From contig NZ_CP106738.1 of assembly GCF_025639885.1 (NCBI RefSeq), forward strand, positions 3,100,001 through 3,164,000: a stretch of 64,000 bases of DNA. Reading direction: 5' to 3'. Positions 47,467 to 57,065 of this stretch are shown in pieces. Position 1 is the first letter of the stretch, and the number at the start of each line of letters is the position of its first letter. Origin of the DNA: Roseovarius pelagicus (lineage in GTDB: Bacteria; Pseudomonadota; Alphaproteobacteria; Rhodobacterales; Rhodobacteraceae). The translations under genes and the position numbers were made by a program. Below the pieces are notes generated by a model that was not told the DNA's origin, ran no database searches, and saw nothing but the letters and a program-made list of their open reading frames with translations.

Positions 47467-48966
47467 ATGCTATGGTCCATCATCAAGATCGTTGTTTTCC
47501 TCGGACTTGTCGTCGGGGCGACGTTCGGTGCCGCATACCTTCTCGAACTGGATGGCGGTGTTCGCATCGTCATGGCCGGGATCGAGCTGAACCTGACCCC
47601 GATGAAAGCAGTCATTGCCTTTATTTTACTGCTTCTGTTGGTTTGGTTGCTGCTCAAACTCGCCTCGCTGACCATCGCGGTGCTGAAGTTCATCAATGGG
47701 GACGAGACAGCGATTTCGCGCTATTTTGATCGTAACCGACAGGAAAAGGGGTATCGCGCCCTGACAGAAGGAATGATGGCGCTGGCCTCTGGTGATGGCA
47801 ACACGGCGATGTCGCGCGCGGGCAAAGCAGAGCGTTATCTGAAAAAGCCGGAACTGACGACGTTGCTGACGGCGCAGGCCGCAGAGTTGTCGGGGAACCG
47901 CGCCAAGGCCGAGGAAGCCTATAAGCGTCTTGTGGCACACAAGGACACGCGCTTTGTCGGGGTGCGGGGCATTCTGCGGCAGAAATTGGCGGATGGGGAT
48001 ACTGATACGGCACTGAAACTGGCCGAGACGGCCTTCGGGCTAAAGCCTGCGCATCCCGAAATTCAGGACACGCTGCTGCAATTGCAAACACAAAAAGCAG
48101 ATTGGGTTGGCGCGCGCGCCACGCTCAATGCCAAGCTTAAACATGGCACATTGCCGCGTGACGTACATAAACGGCGCGATGCGGTTCTAGCACTGTCAGA
48201 GGCCCGCGAAGTGGCCGAAGAAGGGCGCGACATTGCCGCCCGCGAAACCGCGATCGAGGCAAATCGCCTGTCACCGCATCTGGTACCCGCCGCGGTCATG
48301 GCTGCGCGCAGCTATATCGATCAGGCGAACAAGCGGTATGCCACCCGCGTCATTCGCAAAGCATGGGACGCTCAACCGCATCCTGACCTCGCCGCTACAT
48401 TTGCCGCCATCGAGCCGGATGAGAGCCCTGCTGCGCGGCTCAAGCGATTTGACAAATTGATCAAGGCCAAACCTGACCATCGCGAAGCCAGACTGCTGGA
48501 GGCGGAATTGTTCATCGCGAATGAGGATTTCCCGGCGGCGCGCCGTGCGCTTGGGGATCTGGCTGATCGTGACCCGGATGCCCGCGTGCTTACGGTCATG
48601 GCCGCAATCGAACGCGGCGAAGGTGCCCCTGATGCAGTCGTCAAAGGCTGGCTTGCGCGGGCGTTGACTGCGCCACGCGGTCCTCAGTGGATCTGTGACA
48701 AATGCCAACATATTCATGCTGACTGGGTACCGGCCTGCGAGAACTGCCACGCTTTCGATACACTGGATTGGAAATCGCCACCTGCATCCGCCATCGCGGC
48801 ACCGACTGGGGTCGAAATGTTGCCGCTGATTGTCGGCCAACTGGACGACCAACGTGCCGAAGCGGAGGATGCGCCCGTTGAAACGACAACAGACGTTGAA
48901 GTGATTGACGCGGAAATTGTGGAAGACGCTGAGGGTGACGACACCGTGCGGTCAATGGATAGGTAG
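47467..48966 (+). CDS. hemY: HemY-type haem biosynthesis-associated TPR protein
   Basis: A 499-residue inner-membrane protein of the HemY_N type. Two N-terminal helices (IIKIVVFLGLVVGATFGAAY; AVIAFILLLLLVWLLLKLAS) are followed by TPR-like helices. The C-terminus has a zinc ribbon with two C-x-x-C pairs (WICDKCQHIH and ACENCHAFD) and an acidic tail. Its place after hemD is conserved. It is unrelated to the Bacillus protoporphyrinogen oxidase of the same name. Confidence 0.9.
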   Translation: MLWSIIKIVVFLGLVVGATFGAAYLLELDGGVRIVMAGIELNLTPMKAVIAFILLLLLVWLLLKLASLTIAVLKFINGDETAISRYFDRNRQEKGYRALTEGMMALASGDGNTAMSRAGKAERYLKKPELTTLLTAQAAELSGNRAKAEEAYKRLVAHKDTRFVGVRGILRQKLADGDTDTALKLAETAFGLKPAHPEIQDTLLQLQTQKADWVGARATLNAKLKHGTLPRDVHKRRDAVLALSEAREVAEEGRDIAARETAIEANRLSPHLVPAAVMAARSYIDQANKRYATRVIRKAWDAQPHPDLAATFAAIEPDESPAARLKRFDKLIKAKPDHREARLLEAELFIANEDFPAARRALGDLADRDPDARVLTVMAAIERGEGAPDAVVKGWLARALTAPRGPQWICDKCQHIHADWVPACENCHAFDTLDWKSPPASAIAAPTGVEMLPLIVGQLDDQRAEAEDAPVETTTDVEVIDAEIVEDAEGDDTVRSMDR

Positions 48967-49007
48967 CACACCACCCGTTTCTCGTTCCGGGTGCCTGCGA
49001 AAAGTTA

Positions 49008-50033
49008 CTACCACATTGGCGGTGGTCCGACGGTCGCGCGCCAACGCAGACTGGTCGGCAGAGCTATGGTTTTGTCGATATCGCCCTCGTCGACCATTTG
49101 CAGCAGTGCGGTTGCAGCTGCGCGTCCTATCTCGCGGTGCGGGATATGAACGGTGGTCAAAGCTGGGAATGTCGTTTGTGCTAGGTCGATGTCGCCGAAA
49201 CCAGTGATCGAGACCCTTCCCGGAACATCGATCCCCATCGCCCGGGCGCAGCCAAGCGCCCCGGCGGCCAGCACGTCATTGCTGCACAGCACTGCGGTGG
49301 GTGTAGGCCATTCCTGCATCAGGGCCTCGAACGCTGCGGCGCCGGTTCCTATGCTGTATGGAGTTTCAATAACCCGCAACATTGCCGGGTCCAGCCCGGC
49401 AATGAACATGGCGGCATGAATCCCTTCGATGCATTCGCGCGTGTGATCGTTCTGTGCGGGCGGGCCCGAGATCGTAGCGATCTGGCGATGGCCGATTGCG
49501 ATCACTTCGGTTGCAAGCGCTTGCATAGCGGCGCGATTATCGACACCGACGGACGGGCACGGCAGAGTTGCATCGAGCGACCACGCCGCCAGCACGGGAA
49601 CGGCCTGTCTGTGCAGGTAGTCATAGAGCGCGGCATCGTGCCTGTGCCCGACGAGCAATATGGCTTCTGCTCCGCGCGCGAGCAATGCGTGCGCCTGTTC
49701 CATCTCTGCGCTCGGGTCATACCCGGTGCTGGCAAGCAATAGTGCATAGCCCGCGTTTTGCAGGTCCACCTGAAAGGTGTGCAGGCCGCAAGCATAGGCG
49801 GCGTCGTCCATCGTCGGTACGATCGCACCAATAGTTCTGGTTCGCCGAGAGGCCATCATCCGCGCGCCAAAATTGGGCGTATAGTCCAGGTCGTCGACAG
49901 CTTGCATCACCCGTGTGCGTGTTGGCCCTGACACGCTGCCGGGACTATTGAGGCACCGAGAAACTGTCGCGGTCGAAACCCCCGCGCGCGCGGCTACGTC
50001 ACTTAGGGTCGGGGCACCGCGTTTGTTTGTCAT
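49008..50033 (-). CDS. LacI family transcriptional regulator
   Basis: A 341-residue repressor. The N-terminal helix-turn-helix (TLSDVAARAGVSTATVSRCL) is followed by a hinge helix and a periplasmic-binding-protein-like sensor (TIGAIVPTMDDAAYA to the C-terminal SLRWRATVG). The ligand is unknown and no sugar or polyol gene is adjacent. It is preceded by a LacI-type palindrome, so autoregulation is likely. It converges on hemY. Confidence 0.93.
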   Translation of the reverse strand: MTNKRGAPTLSDVAARAGVSTATVSRCLNSPGSVSGPTRTRVMQAVDDLDYTPNFGARMMASRRTRTIGAIVPTMDDAAYACGLHTFQVDLQNAGYALLLASTGYDPSAEMEQAHALLARGAEAILLVGHRHDAALYDYLHRQAVPVLAAWSLDATLPCPSVGVDNRAAMQALATEVIAIGHRQIATISGPPAQNDHTRECIEGIHAAMFIAGLDPAMLRVIETPYSIGTGAAAFEALMQEWPTPTAVLCSNDVLAAGALGCARAMGIDVPGRVSITGFGDIDLAQTTFPALTTVHIPHREIGRAAATALLQMVDEGDIDKTIALPTSLRWRATVGPPPMW

Positions 50034-50083
50034 AGCAAAATCCTGCGCCAGTCCGGTAAGATTGTAAAGCAGGGCGCAGCGCA

Positions 50084-50097
50084 TGAAAGCGGTTGCA
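50084..50097 (-). promoter_or_regulatory. LacI-type operator upstream of the regulator
   Basis: The minus strand reads TGCAACCGCTTTCA, an even palindrome with a central CG that fits the general LacI-family operator pattern TGNAANCGNTTNCA. It lies about 50 bases ahead of the regulator start, where it could block the regulator's own promoter. Confidence 0.5.
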
Positions 50098-50127
50098 CTC
50101 CCGGTGGGCGATCCCCCGGTGCAACGT

Positions 50128-50159
50128 AAAACCCCCCGCAGCGATTAGCTGGCGGGGGG
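50128..50159 (-). terminator. Intrinsic terminator after the YHS protein gene
   Basis: On the minus strand an 8-bp CCCCCCGC/GCGGGGGG stem extends inward as AGC/GCT with one unpaired base. TTTT follows. It lies about 57 bases after the YHS stop codon. Confidence 0.68.
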
Positions 50160-50216
50160 CTCGAGGTCACCGCGCCGGAGGGACAGCCGCGCGGTGGGAG
50201 GTAACCTGTAAATCTA

Positions 50217-50675
50217 TCAGTTCAGAACAGCAGGCCAGTTTTCATTTGCCCGCGATATATAGCCCGACGTGTCACGCTCCCAGATACGGCGCACGCTCTT
50301 GTCATAGTTAAGGTAGAGCCTGCCGTCGTGGACCGTCCAAGCATCGGGTTCGGTTTTGGCGGTGTACCCCTTGGACACGGCATAGGCACAGTAGCCGCCA
50401 TATTGAGGGGCGTATTTTTCCGGGTTTTCCTCGAACATCGCCTTGTTCGCGGCACTGGCGAAATGCCATTCTGCGCCGTCCCAGCTCAGTGCATGGGCCG
50501 TATCACCCTTTACTGGTTTCATCTGAGTGAAATAGGCAACTGGATCATACCCACCAATAGCGGCACCGTCATGCGTGAAATACCGGTCTTTTCCTGCGAA
50601 AGCAGGCAAGAGGGGCAACACGATGCCCAGAGGCAGGCTCGCTGCTGTAGCCAAGAGGAAGCGACGGGTGAGCAT
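50217..50675 (-). CDS. YHS domain protein, exported
   Basis: A 152-residue protein. A signal peptide with a basic N-terminus (MLTRRFLLATAASLPLGIVL) may be Sec or Tat type. The mature part has the YHS pattern: GGYDPVAYFTQ, WHFASAANKAMFEENPEKYAPQ and YGGYCAYAVSKG with a cysteine. Members may bind metal. The start at 50675 is used; 50753 gives no plausible leader. Confidence 0.9.
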   Translation of the reverse strand: MLTRRFLLATAASLPLGIVLPLLPAFAGKDRYFTHDGAAIGGYDPVAYFTQMKPVKGDTAHALSWDGAEWHFASAANKAMFEENPEKYAPQYGGYCAYAVSKGYTAKTEPDAWTVHDGRLYLNYDKSVRRIWERDTSGYISRANENWPAVLN

Positions 50676-50792
50676 GAACGAAATCCTGACATGGGTGACA
50701 CATCTATGCCACTCAACATGCCACTTTGGCCGCGTTTCCCCAAGTCCCGTCACGCTATCGTGATCCCTGCGCGTTGGCGCGGGTCAGAGCAA

Positions 50793-51668
50793 TCAGGTGG
50801 CAAGGGGCGAGATTTTCCAATCCGCGATATCAGTCAACTCATTCGCTGGCCGTGCGAGGAATAGCTGCGCATGGAAATACCCGGTCGTTTCGAAACCCTC
50901 TGGATCGTGGCCGCGCGCAGCGGCATTGGCGATCGCGCGGGCCTGTTCGGCATCGTCCGCGAACCGTCGGTGGCGAAAGGGTGGTATTGGCAATGCCTCG
51001 ACCGTTAGTCCGTGTTGCGCCATTACGTCCATCGCGGCAGCAGTATCATTGCCGCGGATCGGTGCGGTTATGACCCACGGTTTGCGTGCGGCAGCACCTC
51101 GCAGCACGCGGTCCAGTGCTTGTGACAGCATATGCGCGACGCTGCCGATTTCGACCACCAAATCGCAGCCCGACAGCCACTCAGTCAGCGCCTCGCTGGG
51201 CGCGTCGGCTTGCAGGTCTTCGGCAAAAGCCGCGTCAAAGACGCCGATACGCTGGCCATAGGCCAATGCCTGATCAGCGATATCGAGGCCAGCATAGCTG
51301 TCTGCATTATCTTCGTCGCGCAAGGCCCGGAGCCACTCGCGATCATGCGCGGTCATCTCTGGGGTCGTAAGGCCCTCTACCGCAGGATCGCGGTAGTGGT
51401 TCAGCACAGCGTCCAACGAAATCTGGTGCCGCATCAGAAGTGCGGCGATGCCATAGCCGCTGGCAAAGTCGAGTACGCCCAGTGACGACAGATTGCGCAA
51501 CCGCATCAATTCAGCCCGTGCTGCGACAAAGGCGGCCGCGCCGTGGTGAGCGGTGCGAAAGCCGGCATGGTGCATCGCACGGAAGTAGTCGCGCGCATCG
51601 GGAAGGTTGTAGATATCGTCGTAAATCGTAACGATCCGCGTTGCGCGGTTACCCTCGGTTTCGATCAT
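50793..51668 (-). CDS. SAM-dependent methyltransferase-like protein
   Basis: A 291-residue protein. The GVLDFASGYGIAALLM segment resembles a Rossmann SAM loop with the usual G-x-G replaced, and EIGSVAHMLSQALDRVL and WVITAPIRGND fit later strands of the fold. The N-terminus (YDDIYNLPDARDYFRAMHHAG) is helical. The product is unknown. The start at 51668 has an AAGGA site about eight bases away; 51677 is possible. Confidence 0.6.
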   Translation of the reverse strand: MIETEGNRATRIVTIYDDIYNLPDARDYFRAMHHAGFRTAHHGAAAFVAARAELMRLRNLSSLGVLDFASGYGIAALLMRHQISLDAVLNHYRDPAVEGLTTPEMTAHDREWLRALRDEDNADSYAGLDIADQALAYGQRIGVFDAAFAEDLQADAPSEALTEWLSGCDLVVEIGSVAHMLSQALDRVLRGAAARKPWVITAPIRGNDTAAAMDVMAQHGLTVEALPIPPFRHRRFADDAEQARAIANAAARGHDPEGFETTGYFHAQLFLARPANELTDIADWKISPLAT

Positions 51669-51926
51669 CACGCTCATCCTTTCGTACTGTTTCTCTGTCG
51701 TGTGCGCCGAGTTGACAGCTATCACAAGGACATTCTGAGCCGCCCACGGGGCACTGGTTGTTTCAGAAATGCGCGCGCGCGTGAACAATATGGGACCGAT
51801 AGGTCGGGTTTGAAACAATGTTTCGGGTGGGCACCGCAACGTGATAGAGATGTGCGGCATACGGTCTTGTCCGCTGCCATGCGGTCTGCGCCAAATGGGG
51901 GCAAGCCAATGCAAAAGGACAATTCG

Positions 51927-52988
51927 ATGAGCCACGCCGAAACCCATGAAGGCCGACAGGTTCCAAAGTTATTGCTTGGGGCGGGCCTCGTCTGGCTTGC
52001 TGTTTTTGTCTATGCCTCATCAAACTCTATCGTTGCCCTGCTCACCCAGATCGGACGCGATAATCCCGTGGACGGACGCAACGCAATCACCTTTTGCAAT
52101 CTGCTTTTCCTCGGGTCGCTTCTGTCGCTCATTCCGATGGTGTTTATGTTCTGGCGCGACTGGACCCGAGAGAACCTGTCGAAACTGAGCCGCAAGGATT
52201 GGAGTGTTCTGACCGTCTCAGCGGTATTGTCGTCGGCGCTTACTCCGGCGCTGTTTTTCATCGCGCTTGACTACACCACCGTGACGAATGTCGTCCTGAT
52301 CGGTCGGATTGAGCCGCCGCTGTTTTTGCTTGCGACGTATTTCATCCTCGGAGAGAAGCTGGATCCGTGGGCCTTTGCCGCGGGGCTGATTGCGCTGGTG
52401 GGGGCGGTCATCATTATTTCGCTCAAGGGCGATGGTGCTTCGTTCATGGTCGGCAAGGGTGAGATCGCGACTGTGGCTGCGACCATCAGCTTTATCGCGT
52501 CTACCTTGGTCGCTCGGGTTGGATTAAAGGGCGTGCCGCTGGGCATCTTTTCAATTTACCGAACGGTATTGGGCACGGCGATTTATTTCTTCTTCGCCAT
52601 GTACCTCTATGGTCCGTTGCATTTTCAGGACGTGCTATCGCCAGTTGTATGGAAATGGGTCTGGGTCTATGCGGTGATCGTGATCGTGATTGGTCAGTTC
52701 GCGTGGAACATCGGGCTAAAGAATGCCCGTTCCTCTGATGTCTCGCTTGCCACGTCATTTTCGCCACTGGCAGCTTTGCTGATTGCGATGGTGCTGCTGG
52801 GTGAGGATCCGGGTCCGGGCCTCATCCCCGGCGGTGCGATCATCCTCTCGGCAATTGCGCTCGGGCAGTTTGGTCGCAAACGCACGATAATGGCCGAGGC
52901 CGAAGCCGAGGCGGCGAAAAAAGAGAAAGACGATCACGTTGATGAAGCATTGAAAGCGGAAGGCCGTATCAATTTCAAGGGGGCGTGA
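51927..52988 (+). CDS. DMT superfamily (EamA) transporter
   Basis: A 353-residue protein with about ten membrane helices in two EamA halves (LLLGAGLVWLAVFVYASSNS; KGEIATVAATISFIASTLVA). A charged C-terminal tail is rich in glutamate and lysine (AEAEAEAAKKEKDDH). The substrate is unknown. ATG at 51927 has an AAGGA site; the ATG at 51909 would add six residues. Confidence 0.88.
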   Translation: MSHAETHEGRQVPKLLLGAGLVWLAVFVYASSNSIVALLTQIGRDNPVDGRNAITFCNLLFLGSLLSLIPMVFMFWRDWTRENLSKLSRKDWSVLTVSAVLSSALTPALFFIALDYTTVTNVVLIGRIEPPLFLLATYFILGEKLDPWAFAAGLIALVGAVIIISLKGDGASFMVGKGEIATVAATISFIASTLVARVGLKGVPLGIFSIYRTVLGTAIYFFFAMYLYGPLHFQDVLSPVVWKWVWVYAVIVIVIGQFAWNIGLKNARSSDVSLATSFSPLAALLIAMVLLGEDPGPGLIPGGAIILSAIALGQFGRKRTIMAEAEAEAAKKEKDDHVDEALKAEGRINFKGA

Positions 52989-53030
52989 TATCTGGCGCGC
53001 GCGCCGCAGAAACCGAATCCGCCAGCGTGA

Positions 53031-53708
53031 TTAAGTTGAACTGGCTTTCGAGGAAGCGCGGGCGCAATCCAGAAAGAAACCCATGATCTCATGCGCCATG
53101 GCGCTATAGTGCGCGGGGCTCCGCCGATCGTTCTCGATCTGCCCGATATCGACCTCTGCCACGCCATGCCCGGCCCACGCCATGCGCAGCATCGCATCCA
53201 GATCAACGGCATAATTGCCGCGCAGCTCGGTATGAGCGATGCGGGATCGGTCCATCAGGTAAATTCCCGAATTGGGCGCGGTCAGTTCCGCCAGTGCGGG
53301 GCAGAGTGCGGCGACTGCGGGCTGTACCAATAGGCGCGTCATCGGCATGTCGTCTCCGGGGTCCTGCCACGCGCCTTTGACCAGCCCGATACCCGGCGCG
53401 CGCGCATTTGCAAGGCATGAGACGAGTCGCGGACCAAACCTCTCTAGGTCTGCGTCGACCTTCATGACCCAATCGTTCTGTGCTGCGGCGACGCCAGCCT
53501 TGAACGCGTGGCCCATTCCCTGTCGCGTTTCAGTGACGACACGTGCACCAGCGGTGGAGGCCACGCTAGCGGTGTTGTCGACGGAGTTATTGTCGACCAC
53601 GATCACCTCGTTCACCTCGGGCGCGCGGATGAGGTAGGCAACGACGGATGCGATCGTCTCGCTCTCGTTAAAGGCGGGTACGACAGCGGTGATGGGATCG
53701 TGTGCCAT
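53031..53708 (-). CDS. Glycosyltransferase family 2 protein
   Basis: A 225-residue GT-A protein: TAVVPAFNESETIASVVAYL at the start, VIVVDNNSVDNTASVA, and a metal-binding VMKVDADLERFG. The substrate is unknown, and similar proteins make glycosyl glycerate or lipid glycans. It begins 17 bases after glpK on the same strand with a GGAG site, so it is probably transcribed with glpD-glpK. Confidence 0.88.
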   Translation of the reverse strand: MAHDPITAVVPAFNESETIASVVAYLIRAPEVNEVIVVDNNSVDNTASVASTAGARVVTETRQGMGHAFKAGVAAAQNDWVMKVDADLERFGPRLVSCLANARAPGIGLVKGAWQDPGDDMPMTRLLVQPAVAALCPALAELTAPNSGIYLMDRSRIAHTELRGNYAVDLDAMLRMAWAGHGVAEVDIGQIENDRRSPAHYSAMAHEIMGFFLDCARASSKASST

Positions 53709-53725
53709 GGTGTTCTCCGGGATTT

Positions 53726-55219
53726 TCAGACGGCCATCGTTGCCTGCACAGCACGTTTCCAGCGCGCGTATTTGGCATCACGTGTGGGGCGGTTCATTGC
53801 CGGGCTAAATGTGCGGTCCAACGCCCAACCGTTCGCAAACCCGTCCTGATCGGGATAAAGGCCGACATGCATCCCCGCCAGCCACGCCGCACCCAAGGCC
53901 GTGGTTTCCAGAACCTTGGGGCGGTCCACAGGTGCGTCCAGAATGTCAGCAAGGAATTGCATGGTCCAATCTGACGCGCTCATTCCTCCGTCGACACGCA
54001 GGGTCGGCGCGCCTGTGCTGGCCTGCCCGGCCCAGTCGGCGCGCATTGCCTCCAGTAAATCCCGAGTCTGATAACCGACGCTTTCCAGTGCTGCACGGCT
54101 CAATTCAGCCGGTCCGGAATTGCGGGTCAAACCATAGATCGCGCCCCGGCATTCTGCATCCCAATAGGGCGCCCCGAGGCCGGTAAAGGCAGGAACCAGC
54201 ACCACGTCCTGACCCGGATCGGCGTCGTCGGCCAGTGCGTGTGTTTCGCCAGCCTCTTCAATGACACCCAATCCGTCGCGCAGCCATTGCACGACAGCAC
54301 CGGCGACAAAGATTGACCCTTCGAGCGCATAGGTGGGTTTGCCGTTCAACTGATAGGCGATGGTCGTCAGCAATCGGTTCTGCGAGGTCACGGGCGCATC
54401 ACCGGTATTCAGCAGCGCAAAGCAGCCGGTGCCGTAGGTTGATTTCATCATACCGGGTCGGAAACAGGCCTGCCCTACAGTCGCAGCCTGTTGATCCCCG
54501 GCAACGCCGCGTATCTTGATCGGTGCGCCAAAGTGATCGGCGTTGGTTTCGCCAAAGTCGTCAGCACTGTCGCGCACGTCTGGCAGCATCTGCATCGGAA
54601 TATCGAGAAGTGCGCAAATTTCTTTGCTCCACTCACCTTCATGGATGTCATAGAGCAGCGTTCGCGCGGCATTGGTCGCGTCGGTGGCATGTACTACCCC
54701 TCCGGTGAGATGCCAGATCAAAAAGCAATCGACAGTTCCGAAGAGCAAGTTGCCCTGTGCGGCGCGGTCGCGTGCGCCGTCATGCTGATCGAGGATCCAC
54801 TTCAGTTTTGTTCCTGAAAAATAGGGATCGAGCAACAGCCCGGTGCGCCGACTGACCATGGGGCCGTGCCCCGCTGCGCGCAACGCGCGGCAGGTTTCGG
54901 AGGTGCGGCGGTCCTGCCAGACGATGGCGTTGTGTAATGGCTCACCAGTGGTGGCGTCCCAGACAACAGTCGTTTCGCGCTGGTTCGTGATGCCGATGGC
55001 GGCAATATCTGCGGCGGATAGTTCGGCGTCTTTCAGGGCGGCGCGACACGTGGCAAGGGTGGTCGACCACAGATCGCCCGGATCATGCTCTACCCAGCCG
55101 GAGGCTGGAAAGTGCTGGGCGAATTCCTCTTGCGCCGTGGCGATCGGCTGCATCTGCGCATCAAAGACGATCGCCCGGCTGGAGGTGGTTCCCTGATCAA
55201 TGGCGAGGATGTGGGTCAT
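53726..55219 (-). CDS. glpK: Glycerol kinase
   Basis: Phosphorylates glycerol to glycerol-3-phosphate. A 497-residue FGGY-family kinase. The N-terminal phosphate loop is [17 protein letters not shown], with [12 protein letters not shown], the FGGY-type signature [12 protein letters not shown] and [12 protein letters not shown]. It lies 85 bases after the glpD coding region in the same direction. Confidence 0.96.
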   Translation of the reverse strand: MTHILAIDQGTTSSRAIVFDAQMQPIATAQEEFAQHFPASGWVEHDPGDLWSTTLATCRAALKDAELSAADIAAIGITNQRETTVVWDATTGEPLHNAIVWQDRRTSETCRALRAAGHGPMVSRRTGLLLDPYFSGTKLKWILDQHDGARDRAAQGNLLFGTVDCFLIWHLTGGVVHATDATNAARTLLYDIHEGEWSKEICALLDIPMQMLPDVRDSADDFGETNADHFGAPIKIRGVAGDQQAATVGQACFRPGMMKSTYGTGCFALLNTGDAPVTSQNRLLTTIAYQLNGKPTYALEGSIFVAGAVVQWLRDGLGVIEEAGETHALADDADPGQDVVLVPAFTGLGAPYWDAECRGAIYGLTRNSGPAELSRAALESVGYQTRDLLEAMRADWAGQASTGAPTLRVDGGMSASDWTMQFLADILDAPVDRPKVLETTALGAAWLAGMHVGLYPDQDGFANGWALDRTFSPAMNRPTRDAKYARWKRAVQATMAV

Positions 55220-55304
55220 GGGAGTCCTCCGGACAAAAGTGCGCGAACCAAGTTTACTGTGATGGGGTGGAATTCCGCAATGCTTGGCTTAGTGGTGCAA
55301 GGGG

Positions 55305-56882
55305 TCAAGCGCGCTGCGCACCAATCCAGTCATCTATCTCCGCGATCTGATCCGGCGTCAATTTTAACCCCAGACGGGTGCGCCGCCAGACCATATCCGC
55401 GGCAGTGCGGGCGTATTCGTGGCGCATCATCCAGCCCAATTCTCGCTCTGTCAGCGTTGCGCCGAAATTGCGCCCGAGGTCGGCGGCGGTTTTTGCTTCG
55501 CCCAGCATTTTGCGCGCTTCGGTGCCGTAGGCGCGAACAAGGCGCATGGCCCATTCAGCGGTGAGGAACGGATAATCCGTGGCCAATCCGGCGACCAGCA
55601 CCGGCACGCCGTCGACCGCAAAATCGCCCCCGGGCAGTGCGACACCTGCGGTCCACTTGCCAGTTGCATCGGGAAAGAACGGGGCGAGTTTGGCGAGTGC
55701 GCTTTCAGCCAAGCGCCGGTAGGTGGTGATCTTGCCGCCAAATACATTGAGCAGGGGGGCAGGGCCAGACTGGTCCAGTTTCAACACGTAGTCGCGCGTC
55801 GCGGCTGTGGCAGACGTCGCCCCATCATCATATAGCGGTCGAACGCCAGAATAGGTCCAGACGATATCCGCCTCTTTTACAGGACGTTTGAAATATTCAG
55901 AGGCAAAGCGGCACAGATACGCGACCTCTTCAGCCGAGCATTTTGCCGGCGTCGACGGATCAGGGTGATCGGCGTCCGTTGTGCCGATCAGGGTAAATTC
56001 GCCCTCATAGGGAATCGCAAAGATAATTCGTCCGTCGGTGCCCTGAAAGAAGTAGCATCGATCATGGTCAAACAGACGCTTTGTTACGATGTGGCTGCCG
56101 CGCACCAGCCGCACGCCCTCTTGTGGTGACAGACCCAGATCGGTGCGGATGACATGCTCGACCCACGGACCTGCGGCGTTGACGAGCGCGCGCGTCAGGA
56201 TGCTGCGGGTCGCACCAGTTTCGGTGTCTTGTATCCCGACCCTCCACAGATCGCCCTCGCGTTTGGCATGGATCACCTTGGTGCGCGTAAGGATCGTGGT
56301 GCCTCGGGCTTCGGCGTCGCGGGCATTCAGTACGACAAGCCGCGAATCTTCGACCCAGCAATCGGAGTACTCGAAGGCGCGGGCATATTTATCCTTGAGC
56401 GGGATGCCCGCCGGGTCGTGCGCCAGGTTGAGAGAGCGTGTTCCGGGCAGGATTTTCCGCCCACCGAGCGTATCATATAAAAAGAGGCCGAACCGGATGA
56501 GCCATGCGGGCCTGCGCCCGCGCATCCATGGCATGAACAACCCGAGAAGCCTTGACGTGGGCGTTCCTTTCTCGAACCGCATGTCACGGTGATAGGGCAG
56601 CACAAATCGCATCGGCCAGCTGATGTGCGGCATAGCGCGCAGCAGTGTTTCGCGCTCCTGCAACGCCTCACGTACCAAACGGAACTCAAAGAACTCCAGA
56701 TATCGCAACCCACCATGAAACAGCTTGGTCGATGACGACGAGGTGGCAGAGGCCAGATCATTCATCTCTGCCAGTGTCACGCTCAGGCCGCGCCCGGCAG
56801 CATCCCGTGCGATGCCACAGCCGTTGATACCTCCGCCAATCACGAAAAGATCAACAGGCTGAGAAAGGTCAGGGCCGGGCAT
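55305..56882 (-). CDS. glpD: Glycerol-3-phosphate dehydrogenase (FAD, respiratory)
   Basis: Oxidises glycerol-3-phosphate to dihydroxyacetone phosphate and feeds electrons to quinone. A 525-residue membrane-associated flavoprotein. It has the FAD loop FVIGGGINGCGIARDAAGRG, RDYVLKLD and VFGGKITTYRRLAE. ATG at 56882 (MPGPDLSQP) is used. The divergent glpR and shared operator-like repeats suggest GlpR control. Confidence 0.95.
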   Translation of the reverse strand: MPGPDLSQPVDLFVIGGGINGCGIARDAAGRGLSVTLAEMNDLASATSSSSTKLFHGGLRYLEFFEFRLVREALQERETLLRAMPHISWPMRFVLPYHRDMRFEKGTPTSRLLGLFMPWMRGRRPAWLIRFGLFLYDTLGGRKILPGTRSLNLAHDPAGIPLKDKYARAFEYSDCWVEDSRLVVLNARDAEARGTTILTRTKVIHAKREGDLWRVGIQDTETGATRSILTRALVNAAGPWVEHVIRTDLGLSPQEGVRLVRGSHIVTKRLFDHDRCYFFQGTDGRIIFAIPYEGEFTLIGTTDADHPDPSTPAKCSAEEVAYLCRFASEYFKRPVKEADIVWTYSGVRPLYDDGATSATAATRDYVLKLDQSGPAPLLNVFGGKITTYRRLAESALAKLAPFFPDATGKWTAGVALPGGDFAVDGVPVLVAGLATDYPFLTAEWAMRLVRAYGTEARKMLGEAKTAADLGRNFGATLTERELGWMMRHEYARTAADMVWRRTRLGLKLTPDQIAEIDDWIGAQRA

Positions 56883-56954
56883 GACGAGTCCTTGGTTGCA
56901 CTTGGCGTGCAAAACACGCGTAACGGGTGCGAGTCAATGCGGTAATGTTCGACT

Positions 56955-57054
56955 GTTTTCGGTTTTTGTTGTCCGCCGCGCCCAAGCCGCCAGACCTAGC
57001 TGGAAATTTCCACTGCAATAGGGTAACAATGATATTTTGATCACAAACGAAAAC
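56955..57054. promoter_or_regulatory. Candidate GlpR operators between glpD and glpR
   Basis: GTTTTCGGTTTTTG (56955-56968) and CAAACGAAAAC (57044-57054) are near-copies in opposite orientation in the 183-base divergent region. DeoR-type GlpR proteins often bind repeats of this TTTCG/CGAAA kind. The second copy lies only 11 bases before the glpR start, fitting autoregulation. Confidence 0.35.
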
Positions 57055-57065
57055 GCGCGCCAGAT

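Noticed and set aside
52994..53005. Palindrome GGCGCGCGCGCC between convergent genes
   Set aside because: A self-complementary GC repeat with no loop or T run, so not a useful terminator. Such CG-rich words are expected at this base composition.
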